Assembly: GCA_947258675.1 (NCBI GenBank)
Contig: CAMYJP010000051.1
Span: 1-11,453, forward strand
Direction of reading: 5' to 3'
Source of the DNA: an uncultured Desulfobulbaceae bacterium
GTDB lineage: Bacteria; Desulfobacterota; Desulfobulbia; Desulfobulbales; BM004
DNA length: 11,453 nt
Positions 5,790 to 11,453 of the stretch are shown one piece after another (within the stretch, counting starts at the first letter, position 1; every line of letters begins with the position of its first letter). Below the pieces are notes generated by a model. The model searched no databases. It was given only the letters and a program-made list of their open reading frames with translations, and was not told where the DNA came from. The position numbers and the translations under genes are program-made.

Positions 5790-7613
5790 TTATGTGATCC
5801 CCAGTTCCAACAAGCGTTTGATATATTTACAGAAAAAGGATGCAGGCGATACATCCGCAAAGGGTGAACCCGTGTCACAATAGTTGACGGGCGGTTCTCC
5901 CTCAACCGCCCGGACGATAAGGGCGGCCATCTGTTCGCGGGTGACATCTCTTTTCGGGCAGTACATCAACGGGTTCTGCGAACAGCCCTTGGTGATTCCG
6001 GCCTCATAAATTTTGTATATGTGCTCTACTGCCCAATAGCCTGGCGGAATATCTCCAAAAATTGTAACTGGGAATAGTGCTACCTCAGCGTCAACATCTT
6101 GCGGTACCTCATGCGAAATATATCTTATTCCCCCTTTTTCATAATCAATTACTCTAAATTCTTTTACTGTCGCAGCATCGCCTACATAACCATCATTAAC
6201 TCTTAGATAATAGGCTTTCCAATTCCAGTCTGGAAACGTATTATAAAGATCAGAAAAATCAAAGACAAAAGTCCCATCCGTTGGCGTGGTCGTTCCATCA
6301 AAAGCAAATTCTCCGCCCTGAAAGCTTATCGCTCCCGGACGCCAATAACTTTGAGGTTCGTCTTGATTTACCTTTGAAAGTCCCAGATTAATGACCATTT
6401 GATTTCGTTTAGAATGATTAACTGTAAATTTAGCAACAGCAGATGGTTCATATGATTCCTTAACCGCCAATAACATAGCCTCCTCGGGCCAAAATACCGG
6501 AAAACGATCTTCAGAAGGACCGCCATCAACCTTAGATACAGAGTTTAATGCATCGTAAGCTACCCAATAAAAGCCTTCATTGCCATAGAAGGCACCCCAT
6601 GAATTGGCAAGAAGAAATGCTCCTTTTTCACCGCCATCAACGCTATTGTTTTGGTTTACGTCAATCCAAAGATTATCATTGTAACCAACTACAGTCATTG
6701 AGTGATAACCCGATGAGCCATTCTGCCAAAAACAAGCAGTTTCACCGACAAAATAATCATCAGCTAGTGTGGATGGGTCGTCTTTGATATCAGTATACTG
6801 CCAACTGTATATAAACGTTCCAACAATTGCCACATAACCGTTGATTAAAACCTGCTTAAACTGTTCAATTCCTGCAGCTGTGTCAAGGTGTAAATATTCC
6901 ACAGGATTGGTTCTATACTGGATTGCCTTTTCCCATGCTTCTGTATTTAGGCACCACTCTCTGTAGTTTTTAGGGTCACTTGTAGAACCGACATAAGGAA
7001 ATTCTTCCCAGGTAACGGCGCCATGTTTTTCTATAACTTTATATGTACTGTACCAAGATGTTCCGCCTGGATTTCCGCTATTTATAAAATTATAGGTCCA
7101 TTTCGGTGAGAATTTTGTAGAATTTTCTTCGTTTTTGTTATTCCATCCTTCTTGTAAGCTGACCATATGAGTTAATTGGTAATAAGTTACCGAAAAGGGC
7201 GCACAGGATCCAAGGGAACCTTGACTTCGAATTGGGGGAAAGGCAGGCAATTTACTGTTATCTATATAGGGTAAATAACCTGGCAGTTGTTGGCTATTTA
7301 AATCAGATTCGGGCTCGATTTTATCTATATTATCCTCCCATATTAATTCTATCTCTTCTTTGTTAAGTTTTGGTAAATTCTCCTCCCGGCGTTTCTTGTT
7401 GATTCTGTCTATTGCAATTTCATTCGGACTAACTTTATCAATTTTTACCCATTCCTTTTCTATTAATTTCTTTTCTTCTTCTGTCGGCGGTAATAACCCG
7501 GTAGGGTACAAACCATAATCATCTCCTAAAACTGAATCAGGTAGAAAACCAATTATAAATGCTACCAAAAGGATTTTTAGAATTAGCCTATTATTAATTG
7601 TTCGGTAATTCAT
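5790..7613 (-). CDS. Secreted papain-family (C1) cysteine peptidase with C-terminal SLH domains, cut short by an in-frame stop
   Basis: The ATG at 7611-7613 is preceded at seven bases by TAAGGAGGG, the best ribosome site in the window; a longer frame to 7694 runs through a terminator and is not used. The product starts with a signal peptide (about 1-30, ...VLG) and a charged propeptide-like region (about 31-118). The C1 catalytic domain has Gln131 and Cys137 in RSQGSLGSCAPFS, His304 in GYHSMTVVGY and Asn337 in LLANSWG. Just before the Asn, D318-V-N-Q-N-N-S-V-D-G-G-E329 is a complete 12-residue EF-hand-type calcium loop. A beta-rich region (about 375-515) and SLH domains from about 518 follow. 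Translation stops at codon 608 inside the second SLH domain; 5505-5789 carries the rest. A peptidase with one and a half SLH domains could still be secreted and active but may not stay on the surface. A structured leader precedes the gene (7675-7790). Confidence 0.88.
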   Translation of the reverse strand: MNYRTINNRLILKILLVAFIIGFLPDSVLGDDYGLYPTGLLPPTEEEKKLIEKEWVKIDKVSPNEIAIDRINKKRREENLPKLNKEEIELIWEDNIDKIEPESDLNSQQLPGYLPYIDNSKLPAFPPIRSQGSLGSCAPFSVTYYQLTHMVSLQEGWNNKNEENSTKFSPKWTYNFINSGNPGGTSWYSTYKVIEKHGAVTWEEFPYVGSTSDPKNYREWCLNTEAWEKAIQYRTNPVEYLHLDTAAGIEQFKQVLINGYVAIVGTFIYSWQYTDIKDDPSTLADDYFVGETACFWQNGSSGYHSMTVVGYNDNLWIDVNQNNSVDGGEKGAFLLANSWGAFYGNEGFYWVAYDALNSVSKVDGGPSEDRFPVFWPEEAMLLAVKESYEPSAVAKFTVNHSKRNQMVINLGLSKVNQDEPQSYWRPGAISFQGGEFAFDGTTTPTDGTFVFDFSDLYNTFPDWNWKAYYLRVNDGYVGDAATVKEFRVIDYEKGGIRYISHEVPQDVDAEVALFPVTIFGDIPPGYWAVEHIYKIYEAGITKGCSQNPLMYCPKRDVTREQMAALIVRAVEGEPPVNYCDTGSPFADVSPASFFCKYIKRLLELGIT

Positions 7614-7674
7614 ATTTAATCCCTCCTTACTTTTTTGTGTTTTAGCATGTTGGGAAAGAGTCTTAATTGAGATT

Positions 7675-7710
7675 AAAAAACCTCTATAGGGCATAAAACA
7701 ACCCCAGAGG
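7675..7710 (-). terminator. Intrinsic terminator inside the peptidase leader (attenuator candidate)
   Basis: On the minus strand CCTCTGGGG (7710-7702) pairs with CCCT-AT-AGAGG (7691-7681) to give a nine-pair stem with a 2-base bulge and a 10-base loop. A TTTTTT run (7680-7675) follows at once. It ends about 60 bases before the peptidase ATG, so any transcript for this gene that begins upstream must pass it. Its 5' arm immediately follows the GCGAAAG segment of the putative aptamer. Confidence 0.7.
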
Positions 7711-7790
7711 CTTTCGCATCGGCATTTTCTGCAAACCCTTTGTCATGGCTTTCTCCACGAATGTTAAGGGTTAAAAGTTACTGATTTTGA
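7711..7790 (-). promoter_or_regulatory. Structured leader with GEMM (c-di-GMP-I type) riboswitch-like motifs
   Basis: The minus-strand RNA reads GACAAAGG, a small stem capped by GAAA between GCA and UGC, then GAUGCGAAAGCC leading into CUCUGGGG of the terminator. The order GACAAAGG / GAAA-capped stem / GAYGC-AAAGCC resembles the first half of the GEMM (cyclic-di-GMP class I) aptamer, common upstream of exported and surface proteins in Desulfobacterota. Departures: the canonical AGGCAAACC is replaced by AGGGUUUGC, one G is extra in GCGAAAGCC, and the second aptamer half is not evident because the terminator follows. It may be a divergent variant, a different leader, or coincidence. Confidence 0.3.
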
Positions 7791-7961
7791 ATGTAGCTAG
7801 AGTTAGGTGAATTTCTATTCGGGGTGAGACTCAACTCAGAATAAGATTCCGAATGAGATCAATAGTCGAAGGAGAGGACGCACAGCGTTGCACTTCCGGG
7901 CCACGAGATGGTTGGTTAATAATCTTTCTAAATACCTACACGAAGTCGTTGTCAAGAAGTT

Positions 7962-7991
7962 AAAAAAAAGCAGGGCAGCATTCAACCCTGC
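7962..7991 (-). terminator. Intrinsic terminator of the RCC1-like gene
   Basis: On the minus strand GCAGGG (7991-7986) pairs with CCCTGC (7975-7970), followed by eight Ts (7969-7962), about 25 bases after the stop codon of the RCC1-like gene. The flanking CCTGCCTGTTAGAGA resembles the 3' flanks of the other two SLH genes. Confidence 0.75.
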
Positions 7992-8016
7992 CTGTTAGAG
8001 AAAAACCAGCGCCCAC

Positions 8017-9504
8017 CTACAGACCCAACATCCTTGCTAAAAAAGCTGCCATCTGCGCACGGGTCACATGCTTTTCGGGACAGTACAACAACGGATTCTG
8101 ATTGCATCCCTTGGTTATTCCTTCCTTGTAAAGCTGCTCAATCCAGGCTGCGGCCCAGTAATTGACCCATACGTCTCCAAAAATACCTGTTGCAGGCGGT
8201 GGTTGGTATTTTCCCCCATGCTTGGCTCTTAAAAGAAAAATCGCCATGGTGGTGCGGGTTACAGGATATTTGGGACAATAATAGATCACAGGAGCTTGCG
8301 GATCATGGGGATCTACTTTACACCCTTTGGTGAGGCCATCTTTGAAAAATTGTTCAATCCAGCCTGCGGCCCAGAACGACTTAGGCACATCGGCAAAAAT
8401 TCCGGTTGCCGGTGGAAGGGTAAAATTGCTGCCATGAAGGGCTCTGCCCAAAAAGACCGCCATCTGGGTGCGGGTAACTGTATCATACGGACAATACTTT
8501 AACGGGTCTTGGCAACAGCCTTTGGTAATTCCAGCTTCATAAATCTTGTAAATGGCATCTTCGGCCCAGTAGCCTGTAGGGACGTCTGTAAAATCCGGTT
8601 GTAAGTCCCAATCGCCGACATCGCACTGGCCACTGAAATTGGCTCCCACCGCTAGCACCGTGCCGTTGGATTGGACACCCACGGTATGAAGTCCGCCAGC
8701 GGCCACCTGTTCTATATCTGTCCAGCTGCCGACATTTAGCTGGTCATACAAATTCCATCCCACCGCTACCGCCGTGCCATCGGATTTGACACCCACAGTA
8801 TGGCGACGACCAGCGGCCACCTGCACAATATCCGTCCAGCTGCCTACATTTAACTGGCTATCGTCGTTCCGCCCCACCGCCACCACCGTGCCATCGGATT
8901 TGACACCCACAGTATGGCGACGACCAGCGGCCACTTGCACGATATCCGTCCAGCTGTCAACATTTAACTGGCCATAACCATTATACCCGACCGCTACCAC
9001 CGTGCCGTTGGATTTGACGCCCACAGTATGGTGACCACCAGTGGCCACCTGCAAGATATCCGTCCAGCTGGCTACATTTGACTCGCCATAGTAATTATTC
9101 CCCCCCGCCACCACCATACCATCAGATTTCAGACCCAAAGTAACATGCCCACCAGCGGCCACCTGCACGATATCCGTCCAACTGCCGACATCTAACTGGC
9201 CATGCCAATCATACCCCACCGCCACCACTGTGCCATCGGATTTGACACCCACAGTATGGAACTCACCAGCGGCCACCTGTACGATATCCGTCCAGCTGCC
9301 AACATTTAACTGGCTATCGTCGTTCCGCCCCACCGCCACCACCGTGCCGTCGGATTTGACACCCGCAGTATGGTAGTCACCAGTGGCCACTTGGGGTTGG
9401 ACTGCTAAGGATGATGTTTGAGAAATAAGAATGAATAAAGGCACGGCCAAAGCAATTGTTATTGCATTTAGAATAGATGTAGGGTGATTGGAATTTTTTT
9501 TCAT
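8017..9504 (-). CDS. Secreted RCC1-like seven-repeat beta-propeller protein with three C-terminal SLH domains
   Basis: The ATG at 9502-9504 follows AAGGAA at about seven bases. The 495-residue product has a signal peptide (1-34, ending SSLA), then seven RCC1/BNR-like repeats (35-295): a 33-residue first unit and six units of exactly 38 residues of the pattern VGSWTDIVQVAAG..HTVGVKSDGTVVAVG......QLN. Seven repeats match the seven blades of an RCC1 propeller, but 38 residues is much shorter than the roughly 50-60 of eukaryotic RCC1, so it belongs to the compact bacterial type. Residues about 303-495 are three SLH domains (starts DVPTGYWAEDAIY, DVPKSFWAAGWIE, DVWVNYWAAAWIE), each with a GC...YCP cysteine pair, joined by PPATGIF linkers. 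This SLH set is more diverged from those of the other two genes. The role is unknown: probably surface binding or adhesion. The stop is TAG; a terminator follows at 7962-7991. Confidence 0.88.
   Translation of the reverse strand: MKKNSNHPTSILNAITIALAVPLFILISQTSSLAVQPQVATGDYHTAGVKSDGTVVAVGRNDDSQLNVGSWTDIVQVAAGEFHTVGVKSDGTVVAVGYDWHGQLDVGSWTDIVQVAAGGHVTLGLKSDGMVVAGGNNYYGESNVASWTDILQVATGGHHTVGVKSNGTVVAVGYNGYGQLNVDSWTDIVQVAAGRRHTVGVKSDGTVVAVGRNDDSQLNVGSWTDIVQVAAGRRHTVGVKSDGTAVAVGWNLYDQLNVGSWTDIEQVAAGGLHTVGVQSNGTVLAVGANFSGQCDVGDWDLQPDFTDVPTGYWAEDAIYKIYEAGITKGCCQDPLKYCPYDTVTRTQMAVFLGRALHGSNFTLPPATGIFADVPKSFWAAGWIEQFFKDGLTKGCKVDPHDPQAPVIYYCPKYPVTRTTMAIFLLRAKHGGKYQPPPATGIFGDVWVNYWAAAWIEQLYKEGITKGCNQNPLLYCPEKHVTRAQMAAFLARMLGL
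8620..9402 (-). repeat. Tandem 114-bp repeat array encoding the RCC1-like blades
   Basis: Six full 114-bp units and one partial unit are in frame with no insertions or deletions. Some are almost identical in DNA: 9284-9373 and 8828-8917, four units apart, differ at three of 90 positions, and both encode the same variable segment (GRNDDSQLN). Adjacent units near 8801 and 8915 also share the segment encoding AAGRRHTVGVKSDGT. Such identity between non-adjacent units points to recent recombination within the array. Confidence 0.85.
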
Positions 9505-10025
9505 CTTCGCTTCCTTACCTCTTCAGGTCTTAGATTGAAAGAGTTGATAGTGACAAAAGAAGCCTCTAAGTTATCGTTTTCTCTACCCTCGTTTAATTTT
9601 TAAAAACGGTGCAGCCATATAAAGGAATAATTTGTACTTATGCAGTGTTGAACAAGACTGAAAGCATTCAGATTGCAGTCAGCGAGAGACTACCACTTGG
9701 GTATTCTGAGAACGAGTTGGCGAATTTTAACAGGGAGCTGGAAAATAGCTAAATGCTTTTGGTTGATGATTGAGCAAGAATCGTGCAAAATCTTCTATCC
9801 TTATCAGATATTAAAAATTTGTATATAAATTGAATGGTTATATAAATTTACGAATTTTTTTTTCGAGAGAGCAGAAAATTAATTGGATAGAAACTATGAA
9901 ATAATTTTCCTATTATGACATTAATGCCACAATTTATCTGAATGTTGAAGCGATAGGATTCCATTGACTTAACTGAGGTTTTATTTTTTGTCAAACTGCC
10001 ACCCAAAATTTTAACATGCAATTTC

Positions 10026-10116
10026 TGTCGACCGAATCGACGGGCTTTGCGTTACTCATCTCTATGCATAGCAATATCGACCCGGTTGCGGTAACGTCTG
10101 TTCATTCGGTCCGTTA
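10026..10116. repeat. Cluster of interleaved inverted repeats
   Basis: Within 90 bases are GTCGA/TCGAC (10028-10032 with 10036-10042), ACCGAAT (10031-10037) with ATTCGGT (10104-10110), CGTTAC (10050-10055) with GTAACG (10091-10096), a second CGTTAC at 10112-10116, and the palindrome CTATGCATAG (10062-10071). On the minus strand the segment CGCAAAGCCCG also appears. The arms could fold into a branched structure; it may be a structured RNA, a mobile miniature element or a recombination site. Confidence 0.4.
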
Positions 10117-10140
10117 CTAAACATCTCGATTTTTTGATCT

Positions 10141-10168
10141 TCACCACGGAGACACTGAGAGCACAGAG
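10141..10168 (+). repeat. CACNGAG-type dispersed repeat, left copy
   Basis: TCACCACGGAGACACTGAGAG and the following bases belong to a purine-rich sequence type (accacggagacacggag...) that recurs in intergenic regions of many bacterial genomes. An inverted, diverged copy lies at 10385-10413, so the two bracket about 215 bases. Confidence 0.5.
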
Positions 10169-10384
10169 TATTTTTTATCCAATCGGGAGACCCTGGTTAA
10201 ATAGGCTTAGCCCCAATGGAATAAGCACAACAGAGATTTCATCCCGGTTAAACAAGATTCACGTTTACCCGGACAGGTTGGGCAAGCATTTATCAGGGCA
10301 GACGACGATTGGATAAAAGCAACGCTTGGCATGAACGGATGTCTTTTATTTGCCTTTGTCTCCCGGCAGAGAAAAATAATTAAT

Positions 10385-10413
10385 CCTTCGTGTCCTCCGC
10401 GGTTCTGTGATGA
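10385..10413 (-). repeat. CACNGAG-type dispersed repeat, right inverted copy
   Basis: On the minus strand this reads TCATCACAGAACCGCGGAGG and on to GACACGAAGG, matching the left copy at most positions. No transposase or intact gene lies between the copies, so the bracketed segment may be a remnant. Confidence 0.5.
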
Positions 10414-10801
10414 AACATATGGCTCCGGCTCGTCCGGGATGGGGGAAAAATCCAAATAGTGATTTTCGGAAGCAATATCTCCTAAGATTTTTGTTTATAT
10501 GAGTCTATTTGAGAGTAGCTTTTCACTACCCAAAGTCAGAGCTCTGCTAACTATCCACGGTGGAATTAATGCCCTAGGGTGTGAATAAATCCCCATAAAA
10601 TCCGGAAATTACTTTCCATATTTAGGATAGACTTTCAATGGAGTATCTTAATTAACTGACTGAATTTATAACTTATTTAAAACACCAAAATTATTGGCAT
10701 GAACATTGTAGTACTACCCATCAGATTGAACCTAAACTTTATGCTTATGACTATATCTACCATTCAATTCGTATATGATGGCATATTTTTGGAGGTGAGG
10801 T

Positions 10802-10936
10802 TTGGATAACCGAGAAAGACTTGCCCTAGCGGAAAAGGTTCAAAATGATATTCAAAAGAGAACCCTCAATTACCGACTAGTACAAAGGAGGGATAAGATT
10901 GAAAGAGAATTTGAAAAAATGGGTCAAAATAAATGA
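10802..10936 (+). CDS. Small hypothetical charged helical protein (44 aa)
   Basis: GGAGGTGAGG at 10791-10800 is a strong ribosome site directly before a TTG at 10802-10804; no ATG or GTG in this frame is near. The 44 residues (MDNRERLALAEKVQNDIQKR...EREFEKMGQNK) are highly charged and look entirely helical, perhaps a short coiled coil, with no cysteine and no membrane segment. The frame runs 38 bases into the next gene, whose own ribosome site lies inside it, so the two are probably translationally coupled. I do not recognise the family. The main support is the ribosome site and the arrangement. Confidence 0.5.
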   Translation: MDNRERLALAEKVQNDIQKRTLNYRLVQRRDKIEREFEKMGQNK

Positions 10937-11222
10937 AACAAATGAATCATACCCGTTAAACGTCGGTCAGGCGGTTCAACATCTTTTTTATAATTTGCCC
11001 TTCAGGGATAAGGTAGAAGTTGCAATCAAAACTGAAAGTGAATTGCCAAAACTTCAATATTCACTCGGCAAATATATTCAAAATGAATTCGGGCTTGACG
11101 CCAACATGAGGTTAATTGAATCATGCCTTCCACTTTCCGACAACGGGGCAGTAAATTCAGAAGAGGCTTGCCAAATAATTATTAAAGAATTTTGGAAGCA
11201 ATTAAAGGCAGTACAAAGCTAA
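10899..11222 (+). CDS. Small cytoplasmic protein resembling the DUF6794 family
   Basis: The TTG at 10899-10901 is preceded by AAAGGAGGG (10884-10892), an excellent ribosome site, and is preferred because no in-frame ATG lies near the start. The 107 residues contain an LNVGQAVQHLFYNLPFRDKV segment, then SLGKYIQNEFGLDANMRLIESC and EEACQIIIKEFWKQL. The order (AV..L...LP, LG.YI.NEFGL...N..L.ESC, then II...W..L) recalls the DUF6794 domain, small proteins of unknown function often found in accessory regions. The assignment rests on recalled motif similarity. The protein has no signal peptide or membrane segment. It overlaps the preceding small gene by 38 bases, and both lie opposite in strand to the SLH genes. 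Confidence 0.7.
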   Translation: MKENLKKWVKINETNESYPLNVGQAVQHLFYNLPFRDKVEVAIKTESELPKLQYSLGKYIQNEFGLDANMRLIESCLPLSDNGAVNSEEACQIIIKEFWKQLKAVQS

Positions 11223-11237
11223 CTGAGTCTATCCTAA

Positions 11238-11251
11238 CTCATGCGCATGAG
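11238..11251. repeat. 14-bp perfect palindrome after the DUF6794-like gene
   Basis: CTCATGCGCATGAG is self-complementary over 14 bases and begins 16 bases after the stop codon. No T run follows, so it is not a typical terminator; it could be a regulator site or RNA hairpin. The rest of the window, to 11453, shows no gene. Confidence 0.4.
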
Positions 11252-11453
11252 GTGCGTGAAGACAACCAATCCCCTCCGCTTTCTTAAATCCTTAGATACC
11301 GTCTGTTATGGCCGGAAAACTGAGATTGAGGATATCTTAAACTTTTATGGCCTCTGATTATTTAAGCTTTGTTGGAGTTATCTTCAGTTTAACAACGAAC
11401 TGTTACTGTTTGTAAATCGACCATTAACAACAGGGATCCTGATTGTCTCGCCG

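Larger units (their letters stand above)
7614..8016. other. Intergenic region with peptidase leader and RCC1-gene terminator
   Basis: The region holds the peptidase leader (7614-7790), a stretch from about 7800 to 7960 in which I see no gene and no good promoter, and the terminator of the RCC1-like gene at 7962-7991. Confidence 0.5.
9505..10801. other. Gene-poor spacer between the RCC1-like gene and the plus-strand pair
   Basis: No supported gene lies here. Positions 9505-9700 should contain the promoter of the RCC1-like gene, but no convincing -35/-10 pair was found. Positions 9700-10020 are AT-rich (a nine-T run near 9855) and featureless. Positions 10026-10116 contain interleaved inverted repeats, 10141-10413 is bounded by two inverted copies of a CACNGAG-rich repeat, and 10415-10790 shows nothing recognisable. 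Open frames at 10134-10316 (plus) and 10207-10455 (minus) overlap the repeats and lack protein character. Confidence 0.45.

Noticed and set aside
7614..7694. Longer start for the peptidase gene at 7694
   Set aside because: It would translate through the terminator stem and T run, whereas TAAGGAGGG and a clean signal peptide mark the ATG at 7613.
8620..9402. CRISPR array suggested by regularly spaced near-identical units
   Set aside because: The units are 114 bp, all in frame and encode 38-residue propeller repeats; there are no unique spacers between conserved repeats.
10026..10116. Integron attC site or GEMM riboswitch, because of GTTAC/GTAAC arms and a GCAAAGCC segment
   Set aside because: The conserved attC core spacing is absent, and the other GEMM blocks are missing or in the wrong order.
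10134..10455. Open frames on both strands (60 and 82 codons) in the CACNGAG-bracketed segment
   Set aside because: They run through the repeats, lack good ribosome sites and have no protein-like pattern.

Overview
The window reads as an accessory stretch of a Gram-negative bacterial chromosome, most likely an uncultured Desulfobacterota (deltaproteobacterial) relative. The grounds are indirect: cysteine-bearing SLH domains, a remnant resembling the Arg-rich N-terminus of DUF5658-type membrane proteins, a possible GEMM-type leader and long AT-rich spacers. No rRNA, tRNA, CRISPR array, transposase or phage gene was recognised.

Layout. Positions 139-1138 (minus) hold a secreted transglutaminase-like gene broken by an exact 55-bp tandem duplication that shifts its frame. 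Positions 1139-3210 are a gene-poor spacer with a truncated membrane-protein remnant (1826-2035), a G-rich tract, two copies of a small hairpin repeat, two strong hairpins and a sigma54-like promoter facing no gene. Positions 3211-9504 (minus) are the core: three successive genes for exported proteins, each with a different ectodomain joined to three C-terminal SLH domains. These are a PQQ-type sugar dehydrogenase propeller (3211-4950), a papain-family cysteine peptidase (5505-7613, interrupted by one in-frame TAA at 5790-5792) and a seven-repeat RCC1-like propeller (8017-9504). Positions 9505-10801 are a second gene-poor spacer with inverted repeats. Positions 10802-11222 (plus) carry two small overlapping genes, the second resembling the DUF6794 family.

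How they fit together. The SLH tails of the first two core genes, and even their 3' untranslated sequence, are close copies. The cluster therefore looks like a surface-display module reused on unrelated ectodomains and kept similar by duplication or gene conversion. Each of the three has its own start signals and spacing of several hundred bases, so they are probably separate transcription units: the dehydrogenase has a near-consensus sigma70 promoter, and the peptidase has a structured leader with an intrinsic terminator before its start codon.

Two of the exported-protein genes carry a single simple lesion (the 55-bp duplication and one nonsense base) while the rest of the frame is intact. 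Both lesions are therefore recent, switchable, or sequencing/assembly errors.
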